Assembly: GCA_036556965.1 (NCBI GenBank)
Contig: DATBIO010000319.1
Coordinates: 1 to 18,424, forward strand
Direction: 5' to 3'
Source of the DNA: DATBIO01 sp036556965
GTDB taxonomy: Bacteria; Acidobacteriota; Vicinamibacteria; Fen-336
Length of the DNA stretch: 18,424 nt
Positions 1 through 7,250 of this stretch are shown piece after piece. The position numbers were made by a program, and so were the translations under genes. The notes under the pieces were generated by a model. It was not told the DNA's origin. It worked only from the letters and a program-made list of their open reading frames with translations, and did not search any database. Every line of letters starts with the position of its first letter. Positions within the stretch are counted from its first letter, which is position 1.

Positions 1-1301
1 TGTTCCGCTCCGACCGCGACGGCGTGTCCAACCTCTACGCGTGGCGGGAGGCGGACGGCACGGTGCGGCGGCTGAGCACGGTGCTGGGCGGCGCCTTCAC
101 CCCCCACGTCCATCCCTCCGGCGCATGGCTCGCCTACTCCGCGTACTCCGCGCGCGGCTACGACGTGCACCGGCTCGAGCTGGACCTCGCCTCGGCGCCG
201 GAAGCCGAGCCCTGGGTGGACACCCTCCCCGCGCCGCGTCTCCCGGCCGCGGAGCCGGCCGCGCTGGAAGGGGGCTACCAGCCCCTGGGCACGCTCTGGC
301 CGCGCGCGTGGATGCCGTACCTCGGGTTCGACGACGACGAGCTGTCGGTGGGCGCGGTGGTCGGCGGCGTGGACCCCCTGTTCCGCCACGCGTGGGCTTT
401 CGGGGCGGGGTGGGGAGAGGACACGAACAAGGTCAGCGCGCAGGCGCTGTACCAGTACGATCGCTGGTGGCCGACCTTCCTGGCGTTCGCCGGCGACGAC
501 TACGATCCGGTGGGGGAGGACGTCCGGCGGACGCGCGAGCTGGTGGCCCGCGTCTCGGTGCCGGTGACGCGCAGCCTGCGCCTGGCCCAGGCGGCCAGCC
601 TCTCCTGGCGGCGCGAGCGGGAGACCGTGGGCGACGACCGGCTCGACCTCGGCGGTCTCGAGGTGGCCTGGGCCCTGAGCACCTCGCACCGCCAGCCCTA
701 CGGCGTGTCGCCGGTGGGCACGAGCCTGCGGCTCGCCTATCTCCGCGAGGATCCGGCCTTCGGCAGCGAGGTGAGCCTGGGCAAGCTCCTCCTCGACGGC
801 CGACATTACCGCTCCCTGCTGGGAGCGGGGGACGCCGCCTCGGTGCGGCTGGCCGCGGGGACGACCTTCGGGCAGGAGAGCTTCACCTGCTCCTACGCCG
901 TCGGCGGCTTCCCCGACGGCGCCCTCGTGGACGTGGTCCGCACCAACCACGGCATCCTGCGCGGCTACCCCGAGCCGGGCTGCGGTGACTCCGAGTTCGT
1001 CGGCCGGCGCTTCGTGTCCGCCAGCCTGGAGTACCGCTTCCCGCTCCTGCATCCCCAGCAGGGCTACCGCTGGGTCCCCGTCTTCCTCCGCCACCTTCAC
1101 GCCACCGTGTTCGCGGACACCGGCGACGCGTTCACCGGCGGCCTGGACCAGGCGCGGCTGAAGACGTCGTTGGGGGCGGCGGTGGGCACCGACATCACCC
1201 TCGGACACGTCATCGCGCAGACGTGGTCCCTCGGCGTCGCCAGGGGCCTGGACGAGCGGGGAGAGACCAGCGTCTACTTCCGCGCCGGTCTCTCCTTCTG
1301 A
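1..1301 (+). CDS. TolB-propeller/Omp85-like outer-membrane barrel protein, 3' part
   Basis: The gene is open from the left edge in the frame starting at base 3, so its start lies outside the window. The first visible residues (FRSDRDGVSNLYAW) and a second stretch, HPSGAWLAYSA, are typical WD40-like TolB propeller blades, which read F-x-SDRDG...NLY. After a proline/alanine linker near base 240 the rest (about 350 residues) looks like a transmembrane beta-barrel: alternating hydrophobic strands, many Gly and aromatic residues, and an RGYPEPG stretch recalling the Omp85/BamA barrel. It ends in a C-terminal Phe (YFRAGLSF), the usual signal for barrel insertion. Propeller-plus-surface-antigen fusions are known in acidobacteria and related phyla; the substrate is unknown. 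It is convergent with tonB, with only ten bases between stop codons. The outer-membrane location is a firm guess; any proteolytic or assembly role is not visible because the N-terminus is missing. Confidence 0.8.
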   Translation, partial: FRSDRDGVSNLYAWREADGTVRRLSTVLGGAFTPHVHPSGAWLAYSAYSARGYDVHRLELDLASAPEAEPWVDTLPAPRLPAAEPAALEGGYQPLGTLWPRAWMPYLGFDDDELSVGAVVGGVDPLFRHAWAFGAGWGEDTNKVSAQALYQYDRWWPTFLAFAGDDYDPVGEDVRRTRELVARVSVPVTRSLRLAQAASLSWRRERETVGDDRLDLGGLEVAWALSTSHRQPYGVSPVGTSLRLAYLREDPAFGSEVSLGKLLLDGRHYRSLLGAGDAASVRLAAGTTFGQESFTCSYAVGGFPDGALVDVVRTNHGILRGYPEPGCGDSEFVGRRFVSASLEYRFPLLHPQQGYRWVPVFLRHLHATVFADTGDAFTGGLDQARLKTSLGAAVGTDITLGHVIAQTWSLGVARGLDERGETSVYFRAGLSF

Positions 1302-1311
1302 GGTCCTGCGC

Positions 1312-2133
<822 letters not shown>

Positions 2134-2336
2134 GGTCCTGACCCCCCTTCGCCGGTGCGCTGCTGCGCGTGGAGAGCCACTGCGAGTTCCATGCCACGGG
2201 TCGGCCGAGCCCAGGGTCGCCAGCATCCGTAAGTAGCTATAGACAAAGTGTTTGCGCCGCTGGTCGGGCCGCGCGCTTGGACCGCGAGCCCTCCTGTGGC
2301 ACACTCTGTCCGGCGCGGGAAAGATGCCGTGTGGGG

Positions 2337-2364
2337 TTGACAGAGCCTGCCCCCGGCATAGCTT
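2337..2364 (+). promoter_or_regulatory. Candidate promoter for the lytic transglycosylase
   Basis: A consensus -35 TTGACA (2337-2342) is followed after 16 bases by TAGCTT (2359-2364) as -10. The surrounding 13-mer ATAGCTTGGATTG is nearly identical (12 of 13) to the one upstream of the M16 peptidase at 12453-12465. Transcription would begin near 2371 and leave a leader of about 65 bases. Confidence 0.5.
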
Positions 2365-2396
2365 GGATTGTTAGCCCGGTACGCCCGGGAACTCCT

Positions 2397-2425
2397 GCCG
2401 CATCCCCGACGCAACCTGATGCGGC
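2397..2425 (+). other. Leader hairpin before the lytic transglycosylase
   Basis: GCCGCATC at 2397-2404 pairs perfectly with GATGCGGC at 2418-2425 around a 13-base loop. It lies just upstream of the GTG at 2435 and of the GGGAGG at 2441-2446. In an mRNA started near 2371 it would sit at the edge of the ribosome-binding region and could affect translation. It has no U-tract, so an intrinsic terminator is unlikely. Confidence 0.4.
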
Positions 2426-2434
2426 CCTTGGTGT

Positions 2435-3085
2435 GTGCGAGGGAGGCCCTTGGACCGTAAACGAAGAAGCCACGGAGCGGATCGCGAATCGGCACCCGAG
2501 CGCCGTCAAGGCGATCGGCGCCACACGCCGCGCGGCCCCGCCGGGCGCCGCCGGCGCGAGAGACGCATGGGCGCCGCGAGCCTGCTGTTGGCCGCGGGCG
2601 TCTTCGCCGCGCCACGCTCGCTCTCGGTGACGACCGAGGCGCACGGCGCGGGGGACGTGCTGCGTGCTCCCGCCTCGCCCGGCTCGCCGTACGACCGTTT
2701 GATCGAGGAGGCCGCTTCCGTCTACGGCGTGAGCGCCGAGCTCGTGCGCTCCGTCATCCAGGTCGAGTCCAACTTCGACGCGCGCGCGGTCTCGCCCAAG
2801 GGCGCGCAGGGCCTGATGCAGCTGGCGCCGGCGACGGCGCGGTGGCTGGGCATCGCGAACCCCTTCGACCCGCGCCAGAACATCTTCGGAGGCGTCCGCT
2901 ACCTGAGCATGATGCTCGAGCGCCACGACGGCAACGTGCCCCTGGCCCTGGCCAGCTACAACGCGGGCCCCAGCGCCGTGCGCCGCCACCGCGGGATCCC
3001 GCCCTACCGCGAGACGCGCGGCTACGTGAGGAAGGTGATGGCGCGCACGCAGGAGCGCGCGCCGGAGATCCGCACCGCCGACTGA
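2435..3085 (+). CDS. Lytic transglycosylase (SLT domain)
   Basis: The enzyme cleaves the MurNAc-GlcNAc bond of peptidoglycan, forming 1,6-anhydro-MurNAc, in the periplasm. The SLT domain spans about residues 85-205 with all family marks: catalytic Glu111 in QVESNF, GLMQL (126-130), the Asn-Ile-x-GG-x-x-YL element (149-157) and SYNAGP (174-179). A hydrophobic segment (about 46-60) would act as signal or anchor. From the GTG at 2435 the protein has 216 residues and begins with a 45-residue Arg-rich tail containing ERRQGDRR; other starts are TTG at 2450, three bases after GGGAGG, and ATG at 2567, which gives 172 residues and a plain signal peptide but has no good ribosome-binding site. I favour an early start because of the Shine-Dalgarno-like GGGAGG and the patterned Arg tail. 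The L,D-transpeptidase gene follows in the same orientation. Confidence 0.88.
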   Translation: MRGRPLDRKRRSHGADRESAPERRQGDRRHTPRGPAGRRRRERRMGAASLLLAAGVFAAPRSLSVTTEAHGAGDVLRAPASPGSPYDRLIEEAASVYGVSAELVRSVIQVESNFDARAVSPKGAQGLMQLAPATARWLGIANPFDPRQNIFGGVRYLSMMLERHDGNVPLALASYNAGPSAVRRHRGIPPYRETRGYVRKVMARTQERAPEIRTAD

Positions 3086-3092
3086 TCTCCGG

Positions 3093-3110
3093 CGGCCGCG
3101 CCCGCGGCCG
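3093..3110 (+). terminator. GC hairpin after the lytic transglycosylase
   Basis: CGGCCGC (3093-3099) pairs with GCGGCCG (3104-3110) around a four-base loop, eight bases after the TGA. There is no following T-run, so this is a weak candidate for a pause site, for mRNA 3' end protection, or for nothing at all in such GC-rich DNA. Confidence 0.25.
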
Positions 3111-3137
3111 GCACGCGCGTTGCAGCGTTTCCCGGGC

Positions 3138-4745
3138 ATGAAGGCGTGGCGGAGGCTCGCGCCGAGCCTCCTCGTGATCGCCGCGTGCGCGTGCGCGGGG
3201 GGCCGGAAGCCTCCACCGCGCGAAGCGGTGCAGGCACTCCAGTCGAGCCTGGGCGGCGGGGCGCCGCCGTTCGTGGGCCAGGACGACGAAGGCGCCCATC
3301 TCTGGAAGTCGATGCGCCGCTTCTACAAGGGGCGCGGCGACCAGCCGGCATGGCTGACGGGCAGGAGGCTGCGGCCCGAAGCCGTGACGCTGGCGCGCGT
3401 GGTCGGGGAGGCGCATGGCCACGGCCTGGAGCCGGGGGTCTACGGGCTCGAGGGCATGGCCCAGCGCAGGCTCGAGCCGGCCGAGGCGGCGGAGACCGAG
3501 CTGCGGCTCACGCACGCGTTCATGAAGTACGCGAGCCACATGCTCGCCGGGCGCATCGACCCGCACGACCTCGACCCGAAGTGGGCGGGACAGGCGCGGC
3601 GCGCGGACCTTCCCGACCTGCTCGACCGCGCGCTGGGCACGGGACGGTTCGAGGGGACACTGCGCTCCCTCCCTCCCCGGCACGAGGCCTACGCGCGCCT
3701 GGTGCAGGCCCTGCGGCGCCTGCGCGAGGTGGCGCACGAGGGCGGCTGGGCCACCGACCTGCCCGCCGCCCTGGCCACCCGGAAGGGCGGGCGCGGGCCC
3801 CGGGTCGCGATGCTGCGGGAGCGCCTCGCGCGCGGCGGGGACCGGCCCGCGGCCGCGCCGGATTCCCGCGACGTCTACGACGACGGGCTGGCCACGGCCC
3901 TGGCCTCCTTCCAGCGGCGGCATGGCCTCGAGGCGGACGGCCTTCCGGATGGCGAGACGGTGGCCGCCCTCAACGTTTCCGTGGAGGAGCGCATCCGCCA
4001 GGTCGAGATGAACCTCGAGCGCTGGCGCTGGCTGCCCGAGGACCTCGGCGCGCGCCATGTCCTGGTCAACATCCCCACCTTCGCGCTGGAAGCCGTGGAG
4101 GGCGGCCGCGTCACCCTGAGGATGCGCGTGGTGGCGGGGACCAAGGCCGACCCCACCCCCATCTTCAGCGACCAGATGACGCACATCGTCTTCAGCCCCT
4201 ACTGGAACATCCCCCGCCGGATCGCGCGCGAGGAGACCATCCCCGCCCTTCTGCGCGACCCCGGCTACCTGTACGAGAACGGGCTGGAGATCGTGCAAGG
4301 CACGCGCGTCGTGCACCCCGGCGAGGTGGACCTGGCCGACCTCGACTCCGACGTGCGCCTGCGCCAGCGGCCGGGCGCGCGCAACGCGCTCGGGCTCGTC
4401 AAGTTCCTCTTCCCGAACCGGCACGCCGTCTACCTCCACGACACGCCCGCGGACAGCCTCTTCGCGCGCGAGGTGCGCAGCTTCAGCCACGGGTGCGTGC
4501 GCGTGGAGAAGCCGCGTGAGCTGGCGGAGTGGGTGCTGCGGGGGCAGGGGGAATGGACGGCCACGCGCATCGAAGCCGCCATGCGCGCCGGGGACGAGCG
4601 GCACGTCCGGCTGCAGCGCCCCGTGCCCGTGCACCTGGTGTACCAGACGGTTTGGGCGGGGCGCGACGGCGCGCTCTCCTACGCGGAAGACATCTACGGC
4701 CTCGACGCGGCGCAGCGCGCGCTCGCCTGGCCGGCCGGCCGTTGA
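3138..4745 (+). CDS. YcbB-type L,D-transpeptidase, predicted lipoprotein
   Basis: The protein makes 3-3 crosslinks in peptidoglycan, or attaches partners to it, using a cysteine nucleophile. It has 535 residues from the ATG at 3138. A lipobox, VIAAC, puts lipidated Cys17 after a short signal peptide. The order fits the YcbB/LdtD family: a helical scaffold domain (about 40-215), a peptidoglycan-binding repeat (about 222-285, with FQRRHGLEADG), the linker NLERWRWLP, and the YkuD catalytic domain (about 305-500). The signature SFSHGCVRV carries His451 and Cys453, with an upstream HDTP motif as usual. A TTG at 3120 in the same frame is an alternative start but adds only six residues. No Shine-Dalgarno site is clear. 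Placed after the lytic transglycosylase, it suggests a small murein-remodelling pair; the E. coli homologue confers beta-lactam bypass when active, which is family knowledge, not shown here. Confidence 0.93.
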   Translation: MKAWRRLAPSLLVIAACACAGGRKPPPREAVQALQSSLGGGAPPFVGQDDEGAHLWKSMRRFYKGRGDQPAWLTGRRLRPEAVTLARVVGEAHGHGLEPGVYGLEGMAQRRLEPAEAAETELRLTHAFMKYASHMLAGRIDPHDLDPKWAGQARRADLPDLLDRALGTGRFEGTLRSLPPRHEAYARLVQALRRLREVAHEGGWATDLPAALATRKGGRGPRVAMLRERLARGGDRPAAAPDSRDVYDDGLATALASFQRRHGLEADGLPDGETVAALNVSVEERIRQVEMNLERWRWLPEDLGARHVLVNIPTFALEAVEGGRVTLRMRVVAGTKADPTPIFSDQMTHIVFSPYWNIPRRIAREETIPALLRDPGYLYENGLEIVQGTRVVHPGEVDLADLDSDVRLRQRPGARNALGLVKFLFPNRHAVYLHDTPADSLFAREVRSFSHGCVRVEKPRELAEWVLRGQGEWTATRIEAAMRAGDERHVRLQRPVPVHLVYQTVWAGRDGALSYAEDIYGLDAAQRALAWPAGR

Positions 4746-4776
4746 CGCGCGGGGCGGCGCGGGACAAGCTGCGGAC

Positions 4777-4782
4777 GAGGAG
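4777..4782 (+). promoter_or_regulatory. Ribosome-binding site of the zinc-ribbon gene
   Basis: GAGGAG stands five bases before the ATG at 4788. It is the cleanest Shine-Dalgarno site in the window and contrasts with several neighbours that have none. Confidence 0.75.
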
Positions 4783-4787
4783 ACTCC

Positions 4788-5312
4788 ATGGAGAAGGTCA
4801 GCGTGCGGTGGGCCTGCGAGAGCTGCCACCACGAGCTGGTGACGGTCGCCTGGCGGACGTCGGACCCCGAGGAGTTCGAGCCGGTGAAGGTGCGCGCCCG
4901 CTGCGTGGTGTGCGGCAACACGTCGGAGCGCTCCTTCCGCCCCGGCACCGATCCCAACACCGACGAGACGTACACCATCGAGGAGTGGACCAAGCGCGGC
5001 GAGACCGAGCGGGCCACGCGCCACGTCCTGGAGGGCGAGCAGGGCGAGAACCTGGCGGGAACGGCGGAAGTGCCGGCGGGGGCCGTCGACGACGACGACC
5101 TCGAGCAGTTCGCCACCAAGGCCGAGCAGTGCCAGCCCCCGCACATCGCCTCCACCTGGAGCCTGGTGCCGCCCGTGAACGAGTGGTACGCCGCCGACGT
5201 TCCCCGGCTCCTGGAGGAGGTGCGCCGCCTGCGCGCCGACAACCTGCGGCTCCAGGGGGAGCAGGCCGGCCGGAAGGCGGGGCGCGAGCGCCCCGCCAAG
5301 TCGCGCGCCTGA
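4788..5312 (+). CDS. Small zinc-ribbon protein with C-terminal coiled coil, function unknown
   Basis: I do not recognise a named family. The 174-residue protein starts with two knuckles, CESC (Cys10, Cys13) and CVVC (Cys39, Cys42), a four-cysteine zinc-ribbon arrangement. The middle is acidic (EGEQGEN, then VDDDDLEQ) and probably flexible. Residues about 139-160 (PRLLEEVRRLRADNLRLQ) form a leucine-zipper-like amphipathic helix, followed by a basic tail rich in Lys and Arg. A strong ribosome-binding site, GAGGAG at 4777-4782, lies five bases before the ATG, so the start is well supported. The build suggests a dimeric nucleic-acid or protein adaptor, but nothing in the sequence shows the partner. 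It follows the L,D-transpeptidase by 42 bases and may be cotranscribed with it. Confidence 0.8.
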   Translation: MEKVSVRWACESCHHELVTVAWRTSDPEEFEPVKVRARCVVCGNTSERSFRPGTDPNTDETYTIEEWTKRGETERATRHVLEGEQGENLAGTAEVPAGAVDDDDLEQFATKAEQCQPPHIASTWSLVPPVNEWYAADVPRLLEEVRRLRADNLRLQGEQAGRKAGRERPAKSRA

Positions 5313-5319
5313 CGGCCCG

Positions 5320-5350
5320 GGGACGCTAGCGCGCCCGCAGGGCGCGTCCC
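5320..5350. terminator. Interrupted GC hairpin between convergent genes
   Basis: GGGACGC, then TAGC, then GCGCCC on the left can pair with GGGCGCGTCCC on the right, with a bulge at the TAGC. It lies between the end of the zinc-ribbon gene and the end of the decarboxylase gene, overlapping the last codons of the latter. There is no T-run on either side. A bidirectional terminator is possible but unproven. Confidence 0.25.
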
Positions 5351-6771
5351 ACCGCCTCCACCTCGTCCAGCAGGGCCACCAGGTCGCTCTCCGCCGTCCG
5401 GAAGTTGGTGATGGAGACGCGCAGCGACGCGCGCCCGCGGAGGACGGTGGGGGCCAGGAAGAAGCCGCCCGCGCGCACCAGCTCGTTCACGATGCCGCGG
5501 TTCAGGCGGTCGAGCGCGGCGTCGTCGGCGGGGAGGCCGCGGGGCCGGTAACGGAAGTTGGCGATGGAGAGCACGGGCTCCGCCAGGAGCTCGAGGTCGG
5601 GCCGCCCCCGCACCGCCTCGGAGAGGAAGCGCGCGAGGGCGACGTCGCGCTCCACGGCCTCGGCGTGGGCCCGCCGCCCGTGGCGCTTCAGCACCATCCA
5701 GACCTTCAGGGCCTTGAAGGAGCGGCTCAGCTCGAAGCCGCGCTCCGCGAACCAGACGGGCCCGGGGAACGGGCTGTCGGGATCCGAGGCGAGGTACTCG
5801 GGGAACTTGCGGAAGGCGTCGGCCAGGCGGCCGGGCTCGCGCACGAGGGCGGCCCCCGCCTCGAAGGGCACGTAGAGCCACTTGTGCGGGTCCGCGGCCA
5901 CGGAGTCCGCGCGCTCCAGCCCGCGCAGGAGCGGGCGCAGGCGGTCCGAGAGGGCGGCCATGGCCCCGTAGGCCCCGTCCACGTGGAACCACAGGTCCTC
6001 GCGCGCGCAGAAGTCGGCCAGCTCCTCGAGGGGGTCGATGGAGCCGGTGTTCACCGTCCCCCCGTTGCCGACCACGATGGCGGGCAGCCGGCCCGCGCGC
6101 CGGTCGGCCTCCACCGCCTCGCGCAGCCGGTCCACGCGCATGCGGAAGGCCTCGTCGGTGGGGATCACGCGGAGCGCGCGCGTGCCCAGCCCCAGCATGT
6201 CCAGCGACTTCTCGATGCAGGAGTGCGCCTGGTCCGAGGCGTAGACCACGGGACGCGGCCGGCCTTCGGCGGCCACGCCCTCCTCGCGCACGTTCCCGGG
6301 CGTGCGCGCCCGCCGCGCCGCGGTGAGGGCGGTGAGGTTGGCGGTGGAGCCGCCGGAGACCAGGATGCCCTCCGCCGTCTCGGGCAGGCCCACGATCGCG
6401 CAGAGCCAGGCGATCACCCGCCGCTCGACGTGCACCGCCGCGTGGTCCCCGCCCCAGCAGTTCGGGTTGAGGGCGGAGGCCAGGTAGTCGGCCACCGTGC
6501 CCACGGGATCGGCGGCGGCGTTGATGAAGCCGAAGAAGCGGGGGTGGGAGTTGCCGAAGGGGCGCGTCATCACCTGCGCGCGCACGAGGTCGAGCAGGGC
6601 GTCGAAGGGCATTCCCTCCTCGGGCAGCGGCTCCTCGAAGACGCGCGCGGCCTCGCCCACCTTGCCGAAGACGGGCCCCTCCGTGACGCGGGCGCGGTGC
6701 TCGGCCACCGCGTCCGCGGCCAGGCGGCCGATCCGCCGCACTTCTTCCGGCGTCAGGTCGAACGTGCTCAC
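5326..6771 (-). CDS. PLP-dependent group II decarboxylase (aromatic-L-amino-acid decarboxylase-like)
   Basis: This 481-residue enzyme belongs to the fold-type I, group II amino-acid decarboxylases. PLP-binding residues are in place: Lys297 in DPHKWLY forms the Schiff base, Asp265 in HVDGAYG holds the pyridine nitrogen, His183 in QAHSC stacks on the ring, and GGSTANL (140-146) binds the phosphate. The N-terminal HPRFFGFINAAADPVG and NPNCWGGDHAAVHVE segments are typical of the bacterial aromatic-amino-acid decarboxylase-like branch, and length matches the family (about 470-490). The exact substrate (tyrosine, tryptophan, phenylalanine, glutamate or another) cannot be read from sequence. The GTG at 6771 is the start that fits; TACAGT at 6786-6781 on the minus strand, nine bases upstream, could be its -10 box, leaving almost no leader. 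It is divergent from the NFACT-R gene across 17-26 bases. Confidence 0.92.
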   Translation of the reverse strand: MSTFDLTPEEVRRIGRLAADAVAEHRARVTEGPVFGKVGEAARVFEEPLPEEGMPFDALLDLVRAQVMTRPFGNSHPRFFGFINAAADPVGTVADYLASALNPNCWGGDHAAVHVERRVIAWLCAIVGLPETAEGILVSGGSTANLTALTAARRARTPGNVREEGVAAEGRPRPVVYASDQAHSCIEKSLDMLGLGTRALRVIPTDEAFRMRVDRLREAVEADRRAGRLPAIVVGNGGTVNTGSIDPLEELADFCAREDLWFHVDGAYGAMAALSDRLRPLLRGLERADSVAADPHKWLYVPFEAGAALVREPGRLADAFRKFPEYLASDPDSPFPGPVWFAERGFELSRSFKALKVWMVLKRHGRRAHAEAVERDVALARFLSEAVRGRPDLELLAEPVLSIANFRYRPRGLPADDAALDRLNRGIVNELVRAGGFFLAPTVLRGRASLRVSITNFRTAESDLVALLDEVEAVGRALRAR

Positions 6772-6780
6772 GGGCCGGCG

Positions 6781-6790
6781 ACTGTAGCAT
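6781..6790. promoter_or_regulatory. Overlapping divergent -10 boxes
   Basis: ACTGTAGCAT holds TAGCAT on the plus strand (6785-6790), seven bases before the ATG at 6798, and TACAGT on the minus strand (6786-6781), nine bases before the GTG at 6771. Both resemble TATAAT in four of six positions. The two promoters would physically overlap, so polymerase binding for one gene should exclude the other. No clear -35 boxes are seen. Confidence 0.4.
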
Positions 6791-6797
6791 GGCGGTC

Positions 6798-7184
6798 ATG
6801 GCGGGGAAGGGCCGCGGTTACCGGGTCCTGGAGGTTCAGGGATTCGAGGTGCTGGTGGGCAAGGGGGACCGTGACAACGACCACCTGACCTTTGCCGTGG
6901 CCGAGCCGCACGACTTCTGGATGCACGTGGCGGGCCCTCCCGGCTCCCACGTGGTGGTCCGGAACCCCGACCGCCTCGAGGAGCTGCCGCGCGCCGTCCT
7001 CGAGCAGGCGGCGGCCCTCGCCGCCTACCACTCCAAGGCCCGCGCCGCGCGCGGCAAGGTGGAGGTCCACGTCTGCCGCGCGGCCGACGTGAGCAAGCCG
7101 CCCGGCTACGATCCGGGCGAGGTGCAGCTCCGGCGCTGGTCGTCGGTCAGGGTCTACGCGCGCGATCCGCGGGAAGGGGAATAG
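6798..7184 (+). CDS. Stand-alone NFACT-R (DUF814) domain protein
   Basis: The 128-residue protein is essentially one NFACT-R domain, the C-terminal RNA-binding module of RqcH/Rqc2/FbpA-type proteins that act on stalled 50S subunits. Seen motifs: FEVLVGKGDRDNDHLTF (16-32), DFWMHVAGPPGSHVVVR (39-55, the WxH...PGSHVV signature), AAALAAYHSKAR (71-82), KVEVH (87-91) and the closing KPPGYDPGEV (100-109). The NFACT-N, helix-hairpin-helix and coiled-coil parts are absent and there is no room for them upstream. Two ATGs compete: 6789 (131 residues) overlaps the likely -10 box TAGCAT, while 6798 sits seven bases after it, so I use 6798. Free-standing NFACT-R proteins are known in bacteria, but their role is poorly defined; ribosome or tRNA binding is inferred from the domain. 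It is divergent from the decarboxylase and convergent with the phosphodiesterase-like gene. Confidence 0.85.
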   Translation: MAGKGRGYRVLEVQGFEVLVGKGDRDNDHLTFAVAEPHDFWMHVAGPPGSHVVVRNPDRLEELPRAVLEQAAALAAYHSKARAARGKVEVHVCRAADVSKPPGYDPGEVQLRRWSSVRVYARDPREGE

Positions 7185-7231
7185 CCCTCGTCAACGGTGG
7201 GGCAGCCACGCCCTGGTTCCCGGGCGTCCAC

Positions 7232-7247
7232 GCCACCCTCCGGTGGC
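7232..7247 (-). terminator. Hairpin between convergent genes
   Basis: GCCACC (7232-7237) pairs with GGTGGC (7242-7247) around a four-base loop, four bases after the stop of the phosphodiesterase-like gene and about 50 bases after the NFACT-R stop. It lacks a T-run on both strands. It may mark the 3' end of one or both transcripts. Confidence 0.3.
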
Positions 7248-7250
7248 CGG

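Larger units (their letters stand above)
2134..2434. promoter_or_regulatory. Intergenic divergent control region between tonB and the lytic transglycosylase
   Basis: This is the largest non-coding stretch in the window. It holds an AT-rich island at about 2229-2253 (containing TAGCTATA), unusual in this GC-rich DNA and likely part of the tonB promoter on the minus strand, although I cannot place a clean -35/-10 pair. It also holds a plus-strand TTGACA box at 2337-2342 with TAGCTT at 2359-2364 and a perfect 8-bp inverted repeat at 2397-2425, both listed separately. I see no RNA gene, riboswitch or open frame with convincing codon structure in it. Confidence 0.6.

Noticed and set aside
2134..2304. 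A 57-codon N-terminal extension of TonB
   Set aside because: It has no TonB-like features, crosses the AT-rich promoter-like island, and the internal ATG at 2133 gives a standard TonB N-terminus with a purine-rich site before it.
2297..2311. TGGCAC resembling a sigma-54 -24 box
   Set aside because: The expected TTGC element at the right spacing is missing, and a better sigma-70-type promoter lies just downstream.
2754..5144. A 796-codon open frame on the minus strand
   Set aside because: It lies antisense to the transglycosylase, the L,D-transpeptidase and the zinc-ribbon gene. Its Arg/Ala/His-rich composition is what GC-rich codons give when read backwards, and no domain is recognisable.
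4694..6799. A long minus-strand open frame overlapping the decarboxylase
   Set aside because: It is the decarboxylase region read in another frame, Arg- and Ala-rich, with no family motif, while the other frame carries all PLP-binding residues.
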